NCBI GenBank assembly: GCA_030015575.1
Contig: CM057349.1
Coordinates: 257,667,077-257,731,076 of the forward strand
Direction: 5' to 3'
DNA from: Agapanthus africanus
Taxonomy: Eukaryota; Streptophyta; Magnoliopsida; Asparagales; Amaryllidaceae
Length of the DNA: 64,000 nt
Shown here piece after piece: positions 22,719-33,906 of this stretch (within the stretch, counting starts at the first letter, position 1; each line of letters begins with the position of its first letter). A program made the position numbers and the translations under genes. The notes under the pieces are model-generated. The model did not search any database. It was given only the letters and a program-made list of their open reading frames with translations, and was not told where the DNA came from.

Positions 22719-24728
22719 TGTTGGCTATAGTGCCCTCAAGTCAATTATTGGATCACAGGCACGTAATTGCAATGATTGAGGGAGGACCTATACCGGAAGA
22801 ACAGTCTTACTCGAGATGATAGTATGCTATCTGGTTTGTCTTTATCTTTATCATCGTGTACATACTTTAGGTGACATTACAGATCACTATTACATGTTGA
22901 TAGAGCCCATAGGATTCTTGCTTGACTACCAGCAGTATGATGGCGATCATTTACATGAGAGTTGGGTAGTTTAAAAGAACATCCTTAAAGTGTCCCTAGT
23001 CGTGGGAGTTTCGAGACTGGGCATCGATACTCCGAGAGTAAACTAGTGTATACGGATCGAGACCCCGACGAGGGGCAATGGACGGTCTCACAAGCCATTG
23101 GTGTCAGTTGGTTCACCTAAGACAGTATACAGGTGCTTATTGGGTTATGAGTACACCGGACGAACTCGCCGGGAACATGCTAGTTGGTATTATACCTATT
23201 GTCAGATAGCAGTTCCCTGGTGACATGTGTGTCTATTGTCCTGAGATCGTCATTTTTCTTGTGTGAGTTCCCACTGTTCTTTGATTACTACCCTACCACG
23301 GCTCAAAGGAGTCGTGCAAACAGGTTTTAGTTGGGTACAGTCCCGAGCCATATGGAGGCAGTGAGCGGATCGTCAGGGGATTCATCTCTCCCGGTATTGG
23401 AGTTGACGTCGCAGTGTGCACGGGTGGCCATCACCAGAAATCCTTGGCCAAGGTAGTCGAGAATTACTGATCTAGGATCGGTAGTTTCTCAGGTGGTGAT
23501 TGGCTTTATACCGACACTAAGTATTGCGTTATTAGGGGTCTGACTTTAACCACCCCCAAGACCCGATATGCGATACTCATAGACGAACGGACCGGACTAT
23601 ACGGATATTGTCACTGTCAGGATCAGTAGGGTTTCAGGATGAGTTCGCTCGTCGTTCTCCCTTTCGCTCAATACCTGGGTAGCCGTTACGTACAGCTAGT
23701 ACCACTGACGTGCTTGTGGTTAAACCCACTGCCAGCGTATTGACGTATCTTTAGAGTCCCACACTGAGTGTTTCCCTAGTTCGTGCGAAACGTTGTAGAG
23801 GTCGTATGGTTTTTTGGCAGGGTTCGATCATATTCATGCACTTGTGCACGAATCATGATCGGACGGATAATACTAGTGGGCTTTGGTTTAAGCCGGATCC
23901 TAGTATTATATTGTTGGATTATTTTCGTCTCGTTGTATTCGTATTCAGTCAGAATATGGATGCAGGTATGTATATACAGATGAGGGGTATTCTTGTAATT
24001 CGTTACGAGTTTACTTTAGAAGATGTCATTCTCTTTTTTGTTTAAACATTTGGTTTAATGTTTATTTGTGATAGAAATTGTGAGCATAAGTTTTGGCCTA
24101 GGGCATTTATTGTGGCATGTGCTCACTTGGTGACTCATGGTCTTGGGTTTGGTGTCAGATATTTTATGCTAGGATTTTTCTTTAGCTCAAAAAATATCTC
24201 ACAACACACTCACACAAAAATATAGGGCAGCCATCTCTTTTTTCTTTGTGGCTTGCTCACTTGCTTTTTCTTTAAGGCAAAAACTAGAGCTCAAAACTTT
24301 GATCACTTGGCTTCTTCTTCACCTCCACCCATACCCTCTAATGAGTTGAGAATCCATGGGTCCTTTGAGACAAAATGATCACACACTCTCTCTACTTCAC
24401 CTTGGGCATCTAGGCTAGCAAACTTGATGTCCGAGTTGCTTCGGTTTAGAAGCGGGAGCCCGTATAAAGAATTCTCGACGTGGATCCTCTTCAACGAGGA
24501 AGACCGGAGAGCGAACTTGGTCGGGGCAGCCGCGAGGAGCTTGGGACGGAGATTGAAGACCGAAGGACACGGATCGATCGGTATAATCTCTAAACTCCTC
24601 TTTGCATGTTTGCTAGTATAGGGTTTTTGGTTCGATCTTGTGCGGGTTTTTTTGCACCAAAGTTTTGAAAGTTTTTGTTCCGCATTTGGCAACGGAAAGA
24701 TGGCCGGGGCGCCGGCAAAACCCCAACA
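22719..24728 (+). repeat. Element A 3' LTR (complete, 2010 bp)
   Basis: Starts TGTTGGCTATAGTGCC and ends CCCCAACA. The right flank is tcatc, inside element C. From 23107 it aligns with 112-1755. It lacks the gypsy insertion present in the 5' copy and so shows the intact sequence there. Confidence 0.93.
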
Positions 24729-24734
24729 TCATCT

Positions 24735-27700
24735 CGATTAGCCGCTCGAACTGTGTCTGAGGGATGGGCTTTGTGAGTGGATCTGCAGTGTTTTTTCTGT
24801 CTTTACTCTCAACACCTCGATCTCCCATCGATCAATGATCTCCCTGATCGGGTGGAACCGCCTCAAGATGTGTCTGGACTTCTGATGGGACCTTGGTTAC
24901 TTCGCCAAAGCTATAGCGCCGTTGTTCTCATAATACATCAGTATTGGTTCAACAATGGATGGAACCACCTGAAGCTCTGTCACGAACTTCTTGATCCAGA
25001 CTGCTTCCTTCGCGGCATCACAGGAAGCAATATACTCTGCTTCCATAGTCGAGTCAGCAAGGTGTCCTGCTTGGATCTTTTCCAAACAACCGCCCCTCCA
25101 TTAAGGGTAAAGATATAACCCGACATGGACTTGGAGTCATCCTTGTCACTCTGGAAGCTGGAGTCGGCGAAGGCCTCGATGTGGAGGTCTTCCCTGTCGT
25201 ACACCAAGAACATCTCCTTAGTCATTCTCAAGTACTTAAGAATGTTCTTCACTGCTATCCAGTGCTTCTGCCATGGATTTAACTGATACGGACTTACAAC
25301 GCTCAGGGCGTATGCTACATCTGGTCTGGTACACAATATCGCATACATTATAGAGCCTACCACTAAAGCGTAGGGTATTATAGACATGCGAGCCCTTTCC
25401 AAATTAGTCTTGCGAGACATCTCTTTAGAGAGGGTGATTCCGTGACAAGCCGGTAGATTACCGTGCTTTGGATCTTCCATACTAAATCTCATCAGTATGG
25501 TGTCGATGTATCTTGACTGTGAAAGTCCGAATATCCATTTAGATCTATCATGATAGATCTGGATTCCCAGTATGTAGGAGGTATCACCCAGGTACTTCAT
25601 AGAGAACCTCTGTGACAAGAATCCCTTGACTGATTGTAGCATAGGAATGTCATTTCCTATCAAGAGAATATCATCTACGTACAGGACGAGGAATACCACA
25701 CTTCTCGCTACAATTTTACTATATATGCATGGTTCATCAGGATTTTTGATAAAGTCGAATTCCTTTACCGTCTCATCAAAATAGTTGTTCCAACTCTGCG
25801 ATACCTGCTTTAGTCCATAAATAGACTTAAGCAACTTGCACACCTTTCCACTGCTCCCACTCTGAATGAAACCCTATGGCTGATCCACATAGACGCACTC
25901 TTCTAAATTTCCATTCAGAAAAGAGGTCTTTACGTCCATCTGCCAGATCTCATAGTCATAGAAGGTAGCAATGGCAAGAAGGATCCGAATGGATTTGAGC
26001 ATAGCCGCTGGAGAAAAGGTTTCATCATAGTCCAAACCAGGTCTTTAACGAAAACCTTTTGCAACAAGTCTAGACTTATAGGTTTCAACCTGTCCATCTA
26101 CACCAATCTTCTTTCTAAAGATCCATTTGCAGCCTACGGGTTTTACCCCTTCTGGAGCAAAGTCCAAAGTCCATACTTTGTTGGTGTACATAGACTCCAT
26201 TTCGGTCCTCATTGCATCCATCCATTTTACCGAGTTTCTATTCTGAATGGCTTGCTGGAAGCTAGTTGGCTCATTATCGTTGATGATGCAATCCTCTCTA
26301 TCTCCGTCTATGAGAAAACCTTAGTATCTTTCGGTGGATGAGACTGCCTACTAGTTCTGCGGAGTGGCGCGGGAGTGTCCGGTTCTTTCGAAACGTTTGG
26401 TTCTACCATGCTTTCAGTAATAGTCCGTGGTTCTGGAATTTCTTCCAGTTCTATTGCGCTCCTACTTATCTCATTTTCTAAAAATTGAGTTTCCAAGAAG
26501 TGGGCATGCCGAGAAACAAAGACTTTTTGTTCCTCTGCGTAATAGAAAAGATACCCCTAGAGTTCTTTGGGTATCCCATAAACTTACACAATATTGAGCG
26601 TGTCTCGAGCTTGTCCGCATGCTTCTTTTTTTACAAAAGCTGGACATCCCCATGTCTTAAGGTACTTAAGATAGGGTTTCTTCCCACTCCATATCTGATA
26701 TGGTGTGGTAGGCACTGACTTAGTAGGAGCTTTGTTCAAAAGATATGCAGCTGATTCTAGTGCATAGCCCCAGAAGGATCGCGGTAACTCAGCGCTACTC
26801 ATCATGGAACGAACCATATCCAATAAGGTTCTGTTCCGCCTTTCTGATACACCGTTGTGCTAAGGTGTATATGGTGGAGTAAGTTAAGAAAGAATTCCAT
26901 TCTATTTTAAGTAGTCCAGGAACTCGGCACTTAAGTATTCACCACCTCGATCAAATTTCAGTGTCTTGATACTTTTACTGGTTTGTTTTTCCACTTCATT
27001 CTTATATTCCCGGAATTTCTCAAAGGCCTCGGATTTATGTTTCATCAAGAATACATGTCCATACCTTGAGAAATCATCCGTAAAAGTAATGAAGTAGGAA
27101 TAACCGCTTCTTGCATGTGTAGACATTGGACCACACACGTCACTGGGTATGAGTCCCAAGATCTCGCTCGCTCTTACTCCGTGTCCAGTGAACGGAGTCT
27201 TTATCATCTTTCCTTTGAGACATGATTGACAAGTTGCTTAGGACTGATATTCGAACGGATCCAAATATCCCTCCTTATGTAACTTCGTCAATCGTGTTTC
27301 ATTGATGTGACCTTGTCTATAATGCCACAAGAAAGCCTAATTTAATTCCGGAGACTATCTTTTAAGTGTGTTCTGGACACTGAAAACCTGAGCTTGATTC
27401 AGTACGTATATTCTGTTATCTAATGTACCTGACCCAATCAAATTTTGATTTAGGTGGATGTGTACTACATCACATACAAATGTAAAATCATATCCTTCTT
27501 TAGAAAGTAAAGATACATATATGATATTACAGGCTAGACTAGGTACATACAAACAGTTACGTAAAATCAATATATGCCCACTTGTCAATCCTAGGTGATA
27601 TTCCCCTACGGATTCAGCGTCCACGCTCATTCCGTTAGCAACTCTGAGAGTCATATCACTTACCATGATAACTCTACGGTTTCTTAAAGTCTGTAATGAA

Positions 27701-28629
27701 TTACAGATATGAGATCCTAATCCGGTATCTAGTACCCAGGAAGTAGAGTTAATAGATAGACAGTTTTCATTTACAAACACACTCGAAGCCGAAGCCACAA
27801 CGTGCTTCGAATCCTGGCTTCTGGCTTTCCAAGCCCTGCAGTCCTTCTGACAATGCACTTTCCTGTGACTAAAAAGACATTCCTCCTTTCATACTATTAG
27901 CCCCGAAACTTTTTCCCTGCCATTTCCCTCTACCTTACTAACACCGCTTACCGTCTTGGTGGAGACCTTCTTCTTCTCTTCCTTTGCTTTCGTCATAGAT
28001 CTAGAACAGGAAGATTCTCCAATAAGCAGAGTGGGTGTCTCCCTGTATTCTTTCAGGGTGCCCTCTGAGCTCCTCAATAAATTGAGGAGACTTGGAAGTG
28101 TAACTTCCTTCCCTTGAATTTTGCAATTCAAGATAAACTGGGCATAAGTAGATGGTAGGGACTCTAGAATCAAATCAATACATAACTCATTCTCCAACGT
28201 AGTCCTATGGACCATGAGCTGTTCAATATAGCTAATCATCGTAAGAACATAGTCCCCTACAGATGACCCGATAGCCAACCTCGCTTGAAGCAATATCTTC
28301 GAGGTCTCATATCTTGCGATATGAGATTGCTTTCCATATAAAACTTTGGTATGGAGGAAGATGGAAGCTAAGTTCATCTTCTCGTGCTACCTCTGGTGTT
28401 CACAATCCAATGAGGCTAACACAAGGCACTTGGCTCTCGCAAAATCTTTTTCCCATGTCTGACGGATATCCATATCCGCGACGGTGGAACCTGGACCTAG
28501 GATGGCAGGGGGTTATATAGTAAGGAGGTAGTCTAGCTTGTCATAGGTAAGTACCATCTGGACATTCCTGAGCCAATTAAAATAGTTTGGCCCGGTCAAA
28601 TTATTATCTAATAACATATGTCCGGTCAT
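24735..28629 (-). pseudogene. Element C gag-pol, broken
   Basis: Read right to left: Gag (from 28629 to about 27880, with a Gag-like helix region including LILESLPSTYAQF), protease (WVLDTGLGSH near 27715-27760), integrase (HSDVCGP-like near 27120 and the RNRTL glutamate region near 26830), reverse transcriptase (YVDDILLIGND near 25645-25685) and RNase H down to the insertion of A. The order and sequence match E. A full gag is present, unlike B and D. It is broken in many places, in keeping with its position as the oldest layer. Confidence 0.85.
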
Positions 28630-28637
28630 TGTGGTCG

Positions 28638-28661
28638 CTGCAATAAGGAGAGAGAGAAGAA
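28638..28661 (-). promoter_or_regulatory. Pyrimidine tract and GCAG|CGACC site, element C
   Basis: On the minus strand a CT-rich run is followed by CTTATTGCAG and CGACCACA, then the gag ATG at 28629. It is the clearest 3' splice-site look-alike in the set, together with that of E. Confidence 0.5.
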
Positions 28662-28685
28662 ACACTTAGCATGATGATCTTGCAA

Positions 28686-28729
28686 GTTTAGATTGGTTAT
28701 TAGTTTATTTAAACATGATGGCTCCCACT
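28686..28729 (-). promoter_or_regulatory. Leader hairpin P9 and GTGGGAG tract, element C
   Basis: A GTTTA/TAAAC stem (28686-28690 with 28710-28714) flanks an AATAACCA-type loop, next to AGTGGGAG (minus strand, 28722-28729). The rest of C's leader lies beyond the D insertion. Confidence 0.45.
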
Positions 28730-28734
28730 GTTTC

Positions 28735-30983
28735 TGTTAGTTATGTATATGCCCTAGAGGCCATTATTGTACATATGATGTATATTGTAGTGGATGCTTG
28801 GATATATATAGAGAGGACTTTCTTTCTCGACATGATAGTATGCTATCTGGTTTCACTTTGTCTAAACATGTTGACTTGTATTGGTTTACTGTCTTGCTCT
28901 CACATGTTGATAAAGCCCTTAGGATATGTACTTGACTACTAGGACTATGATGCAGATCATACTAGTGGGGCCAGGGTGGTCCAAAAGTACATCCTATAAT
29001 TGTTCCTAGTCGAAGATGTATCAAGACAGGGCATCGATACTCCAGAGTAGACTAGCGTATACGCCTCTTCACCCATATGATGGGAGATGGATGATCCCAC
29101 ATCCATTGGTGTTTGACATCAAAGATGGTATACGGGTACTCAGTGGAGACTGGGTACACTGAACGGACTCGCCGAGAACTCTTAGATGGTATTATACCTA
29201 TCGTCAGATAGCAGTTCTCTGGTGACAATGGTACAGGTTAGTCTGTAGACCCGATATCGTCATAGAGTCTTGTGTGATTCCCACTGTGCTTTGATTTCCA
29301 CCTTACCACGTTCATGAGAACGTACAAAACGGTGGTTTTTTGGTACAGTCCTGAATCACATGGAGGCAATGAGCGATAGGAGGGGTTTCGTCTCTCCCGG
29401 TATTGGGGTTGATGTTGCGCTGTGTTCGATTGGCTATAACTGGAAGTCCCTGGCCAGGGATGATATAGAGATCTACTGGTAAGTGTTATCAGTAGATTCT
29501 CGACCCGTTATGAGCCTCACATCGACATGACTTATCGGTTACTGGGGTCTGACGTTTACCACCCCTAGACTGGATATGCGACATATCAAACGAAGAGACC
29601 AGACTGTACGGTAGTGTTACTGATTGGATTCACAAGAGTGTGAGCAGGCTTGCATATTGATCTTATGATCGCTCAATACCCGGGTGGCCATTACGTTTAG
29701 CTGACCACTTGCGGCTTGTGGGTGTTTGATATGATCATCACCAACTATCGGCGTATTGACGAGTCTTTGGTGTCCTATACAGAGGTTTCCTGGCTTAGGC
29801 GAAACGGAGTAAGAGCACATATGTGATATGTGCGGGACCGAGATTGATACGTGTATGTGATACCATATTCTATTCTCTCGACTTGTGACAATGGTCGGTT
29901 ATATAGGATATAGCCGGATTATCGGATCAAGTGTTGATTCGATAAGTTGCTGCATTTGATATTAGTCGGTTATATGAAATAGCCGGATTATTAAATCAAG
30001 TTTTGATTTAATAATTTAATGTATAATTATATATTTGATATATTAAATTGCATTAACTAATATATGCTCACTTAAGTATTTCTTTTTCTCATTATGGATA
30101 CATTGATATGTGTGTGTGTGTGTGTGATATATGTTAAATCTATTATTTTCTTTTTGCACACATAAATGTATATGTGATATATATTCATGTGTCATGCTAG
30201 GTTATATATGCAACTTGTGTGTGAGAGACTTATACCATGCTAGGGTTAAGATTAGGGTTTATATTTATTATTAAGGAAATTCAAAATTGTGGAATTAGTC
30301 ATGCTTGATCTTTTGGACAAAGCTTGTAGAAGCTTGTAGGTTCATTGACTTGGTCCACTCTTTTGTCAAGCTTAAGATATTTATCAACCTAACCTTTAAC
30401 CCTAGCTCATGGTTAAGTCTCTACAAGGGTTAAGCATGACATTCTTAACCCAAGGTTGCATTTCTAACCTCAACAATTATTCTTTCATTACATCATCTTC
30501 TTCTTCCTCAAAAAGCTTACTAGCTTTTTCCTTTATGATGAAAGATTGTGAGAAAAAGAAAACTAAAGAGAGAAAAATTCTTATTTCCTCATCCTCTTCT
30601 ATATTAGCCATATAGATTAGTGTGTTAGCTTCACTAATTCCATATTAGTGAAGTCATAGCTTGAGTTCGTGTTTCCTCGAAGTAGATCATCTTGGATTTT
30701 GAGGTCTTCAAGCAAGCATGGATCATTCACCTTGCGGAGCCTCTCAAGAGTCCGGGAGTTCTTGGATCGCAGGGAAGGGACCACTACTCGGAGCTTATGA
30801 AGTGAAGGAACGGACTACAAAGGTTGTAACCCTAATCACTTAGTTGTAAAGTTGTTTGCATTTCGATTTCGTATTATTCTTTAGTTAAGAACCTAGGGTT
30901 AGGGTTAGCTAGAACGACAAAAATTTGAAATTGGCGTGGATGATGCCACCCGAAATCTTGCTGCCGTGCTAGACAACCCAACA
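28735..30983 (+). repeat. Element D 5' LTR (2249 bp)
   Basis: Begins TGTTAGTTATGTATATGCCC, ends ACCCAACA and is clearly homologous to the LTRs of B. It holds an inverted repeat, GCACATAT/ATATGTGC, near 29815-29833, and a TG microsatellite at 30109-30126. No gene is seen in it. Confidence 0.92.
30109..30126 (+). repeat. (TG)n microsatellite in D LTR
   Basis: About nine TG units in an AT-rich part of the LTR; no such run is present at the matching place in B. Confidence 0.85.
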
Positions 30984-30984
30984 A

Positions 30985-30996
30985 TGGTATCAGAGC
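30985..30996 (+). other. Element D primer-binding site (tRNA-iMet)
   Basis: TGGTATCAGAGC, one base after the LTR end. Confidence 0.93.
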
Positions 30997-32203
30997 CTAA
31001 CTAGAGAATTAGACGAATTGTAGGATTACGAAACCGAAACAACTCCGAAACACCCGAATCGAAACCCTAGTTTCTGTCGAAATTATCTGAGAGTCAAAAA
31101 AATTTTTAAACAACTGCAGAATGTTGTTTGTGATATAACATGAACACAGTACAAAATTCACCCCCCCGGCTGGATTTTGGCCGGCCACAGAGCAAGAAAT
31201 TCCATCCTGCACGGTTTTTTGAAGGAGCCTGGGGTTGGGTTTTGTAGTGTGTTCCAGTCTCTGGGGTTTGGTACTTCAGGTGTTGTTTGTTTTTGCTAAA
31301 TTTGCATGTGATGTTATCTTTTTATAGAGGCAATTCGGAGTGTTTCGTATTCGTAATTCTAGTTTTTTTTCGGGTTACATAGACGGTGTTAAAAATTTCG
31401 ATCGGATATCAAATACCCACTTTAACCCTTGCCGGAAAATTTTCTAAGAGTTGGATTTTTTTCATAGTTAAAGAACATTTAAATATCGTGCAAGTGATGC
31501 GGTGGACCCTCTAGAAGAACAAAACCCTAACTCGATTTTATGACCGTAAGAACCGCCGCTAAACCCTAGGGTTTACGGTAGTTCTGCGGTGCCACAAGTG
31601 AGGCATTGGTTGACTCTTCTACGGCTGGTTCATAGCTACTGTGGCATGTACTGAGTATTTTTAAACTATGCTCAAGTGTAGAGATTTTGGGAAATTTTGG
31701 GTGTTTGTTTATTCGGTTGGAATGTTTAACGTCGTCAAGCTTTTTATGGAATGTGATACAATATGTGGAATTCATATAGTTAGGCATGAAATCCGTAATA
31801 TGTGATATTTCGGGTTTACGATGTCTAAAGTGATTATGGATTCCAAATGTTGTAGTTTGACATTTTCTTTTCTGCGACCGTAAGTGTAATATGTGGTGTA
31901 TCGCCGTTTTCGTTGCTATATGTCAACGAAAATTGTGATACGCATATTAACTTACGTTGATGACATGTGATGTTATGTGTTGCTGTGATATGTTATATTG
32001 GATCGTCGTGATTTGAATAGCCGGGGGTTTTATGTGAGATGAGAGTTTTTATTTTCATATATGTAAAATTCATTGTATGTAATATTCTTTTATTGGGGCA
32101 CTTCCGGGTTGAGGATGTTGTCACCATTGTATATTATTTACTTTTCCGCATTAGGATAGACCCAAGGTGGGGAGCACAAGTAACCGGGTTCTAGGGTCCA
32201 GTG

Positions 32204-32237
32204 GGAGGCCATCTCGAGGAGTCGAGACCGGGTCTCC
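32204..32237 (+). promoter_or_regulatory. Leader helix P1 of element D
   Basis: GGAGGCC pairs with GGTCTCC (one G-U) around CTCGA/TCGAG. Equivalent to 15271-15304 in B. Confidence 0.5.
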
Positions 32238-32726
32238 TAACCCTAGAATAGGGAGGGTTACTTGCCGCACTCGTAGGGGTCTAGGGATGTGGGTTTGGCT
32301 ATTCATTGCGACCGTGGAATCTCTGTTTTATACAGGCTCAAAATAAAATACGGACCTCCTAGTATATCCAATATTTCATATGTTATCTTCTGCTGCTGAT
32401 ATTCTGTGATGTGATCATTCTATAAGCGTGAGACGAATGCTTTATTATTGTATATATGATATATAATAAATGCTGCTTATGTGTTACACCCGCGATAGTT
32501 CCGCCCCGCTATGCCGTTAGTTAAGTAACCTAACGGTGCATAATGGGACACTGTGGCGAATGCGGATAGCATAAGCGTACGTTGTATTTTCGTTTCTTCT
32601 GTGATGCTTAGGAAGCATAAATGATGGGACGTCATTAATGAGATTAATGAAAGAAAAGAAACCTAAAAGTAGTTGTAGAATCAAATTTATAAAAAAAAGG
32701 GTAGCTCTAGTTTTTTCTTTGCATAG

Positions 32727-32950
32727 CGGTATCCTTGTAGAATATCCAGCACCTTATTCGATAAGGAAAGAGCCGAGATTCCTTCACCGAGAGTGACCTC
32801 TTTAGCAAAACTAGCAGATGCTACAACTCACTCGGTTTTGTTTTTGATTGCTTCTATAGTTCTTGCTTTGCATAGTGGTATTTGTGAAATATCCTGCACC
32901 TTATTCGATAAGGAACGAGCCGAGATCCCTTCACCGGGAGTGACCTCTTT
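32727..32950 (+). promoter_or_regulatory. Leader module M, two copies, element D
   Basis: Copy 1: AAAGAG/CTCTTT (32767-32772 with 32798-32803). Copy 2: TATTT/AAATA (32879-32883 with 32887-32891) and a perfect CCTTAT-TCG-ATAAGG hairpin (32899-32913). The CCGAGATCCC...GGGAGTGAC core is shared with A and B. Confidence 0.6.
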
Positions 32951-33094
32951 AGCGAAACTAGTAAAATCCTCAAAAACACTCCTTTTCAAAATCACTTGTT
33001 TCTACAATGATATCAAGTTCATTACGCAAAAGGTTTTCATAAAAACCTGTCGTAGCCCTCCGTCATTTCAGATAAAAACTATTTAGTATTCGTG

Positions 33095-33290
33095 TTGCGT
33101 TTGTTGGCCTTTGTCAGGGCGTAGACTAATGCTTATCTGTTTATGCATATGATGCGATTGGATTAGGGTAGTCGTATGACCTTGTTGGCCTTTATCAAGG
33201 GTCATACGGGTGGGTTTAATTCAATCAGGAAATGACGGGTTGAACTTTACTAGTATCTTATGGTTTGTTGGCCTTTATCAAGGTCATATG
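33095..33290 (+). promoter_or_regulatory. Triple stem-loop array of element D
   Basis: The central stem is the strongest: CGTATGAC (33173-33180) pairs with GTCATACG (33201-33208) and continues as CTTG/CAAG with one bulged G. The outer two are weaker: TTGCG/CGTAG (33095-33099 with 33120-33124, two G-U pairs) and TATG/CATA (33259-33262 with 33285-33288). The loops hold TTGGCCTTT with GGCC. Confidence 0.6.
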
Positions 33291-33652
33291 AAGTTAGGGG
33301 TAAAAGCATTATCGGGAATTTCAAGTGTTGAAATTTGCAATGAGATTGCATACCTTCTATGAGATAGTTGGATCCTGATACCCACTGTGAGTAAGAGTTA
33401 CTCCTGGGAGAGTTTTACACATCACAATTAGCCGATCAAGTAGGTGACTAGAAAGGTGTTAATAGGGTTATGCCTCTGGGAAAATGAGGTTTATTTTAAT
33501 TAGGTCCGTGCGAAAGCATGGGGAACCTCCCTCAAAGTACCAACACTGGCCTGGCCGAAAGATTAGCGAACTTGTAAGGTGTAATTAATCCCGGCTAGTC
33601 TTACCTTTTAGGGTTTGAAGGAAGATTTGATGAAAACAGTGGGAGCCATCCT

Positions 33653-33681
33653 GATTAGATAAGATAATAACCAATCTAATC
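33653..33681 (+). promoter_or_regulatory. Leader hairpin P9 of element D
   Basis: GATTAGAT pairs perfectly with ATCTAATC around a loop ending AATAACCA. B has GATTAGAT/ATCTGATC with a G-U pair, and E has GTTTAGA/TCTAAAC. Confidence 0.6.
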
Positions 33682-33736
33682 TTGCAAGAGCATACGCTAA
33701 AGTGTTTTCTTCTCTCTCTCTCACCAGGTAGCGACC

Positions 33737-33906
33737 ATGTCAGGCCTTAATCAAGATAATAATATGGATGTATTGACTGAACACGCTTGTTATACTGAGC
33801 AGGGGAACGTTGGTTCTGTTCTTTCTTATAATTGTTATAAGACTAAGCAGAGAATAGGGACATATCCGGATTCTCATGCCGCCCAAACGAAGAATAAGCA
33901 TGTTGA
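33737..33906 (+). pseudogene. Element D stub in place of gag
   Basis: An ATG at 33737, right after the AG|CGACC site, opens a stub of about 57 codons that starts MSGLNQDNNMDVLTE and is shared with B (16797-16964). It has no Gag helices and no CCHC knuckle. It is cut by the E insertion; the protease part of D resumes at 47313. I do not recognise a function. Confidence 0.75.

Larger units (their letters stand above)
112..24728 (+). mobile_element. Element A: old Ty1/copia element holding H and B
   Basis: An Angela/BARE-like copia retrotransposon on the plus strand. Parts seen: end of the 5' LTR (112-1755), primer site (1756-1767), long leader, a decayed pol remnant (about 9625-11739 and 22303-22707), polypurine tract (22708-22718) and 3' LTR (22719-24728). 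It is interrupted by a gypsy LTR at 111, by solo LTR H at 4861-9391 and by element B at 11740-22297. It is inserted into the pol end of element C, whose minus-strand coding sequence resumes at 24729. The two LTRs differ by roughly 5% by eye over the part compared, which suggests one to a few million years at common plant rates. The coding part is broken many times and much shorter than in B or E. Confidence 0.85.
24729..28734 (-). mobile_element. Element C: oldest Ty1/copia host, middle part
   Basis: A minus-strand copia element closely related to E. The visible part runs from near the 3' end of pol (24729) to the leader before gag (28734). Element A is inserted in the last part of pol and element D in the leader, so both LTRs of C lie outside the window. 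C must be older than both insertions. Its RT, integrase, protease and Gag domains are all recognisable but broken in many places. Confidence 0.85.
30997..33736 (+). other. Element D leader (untranslated, structured)
   Basis: About 2.7 kb, homologous to the leader of B over most of its length. It holds a CCGGC/GCCGG hairpin (31166-31184), a TAAACCC/GGGTTTA hairpin near 31560-31576, helix P1 (32204-32237), module M twice (32767-32803 and 32877-32950), a GGTTTT/AAAACC hairpin (33032-33047), three stem-loops (33095-33290), a GTGGGAG tract (33638-33645), hairpin P9 (33653-33681) and a CT tract ending in CAGGTAG. Confidence 0.75.
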
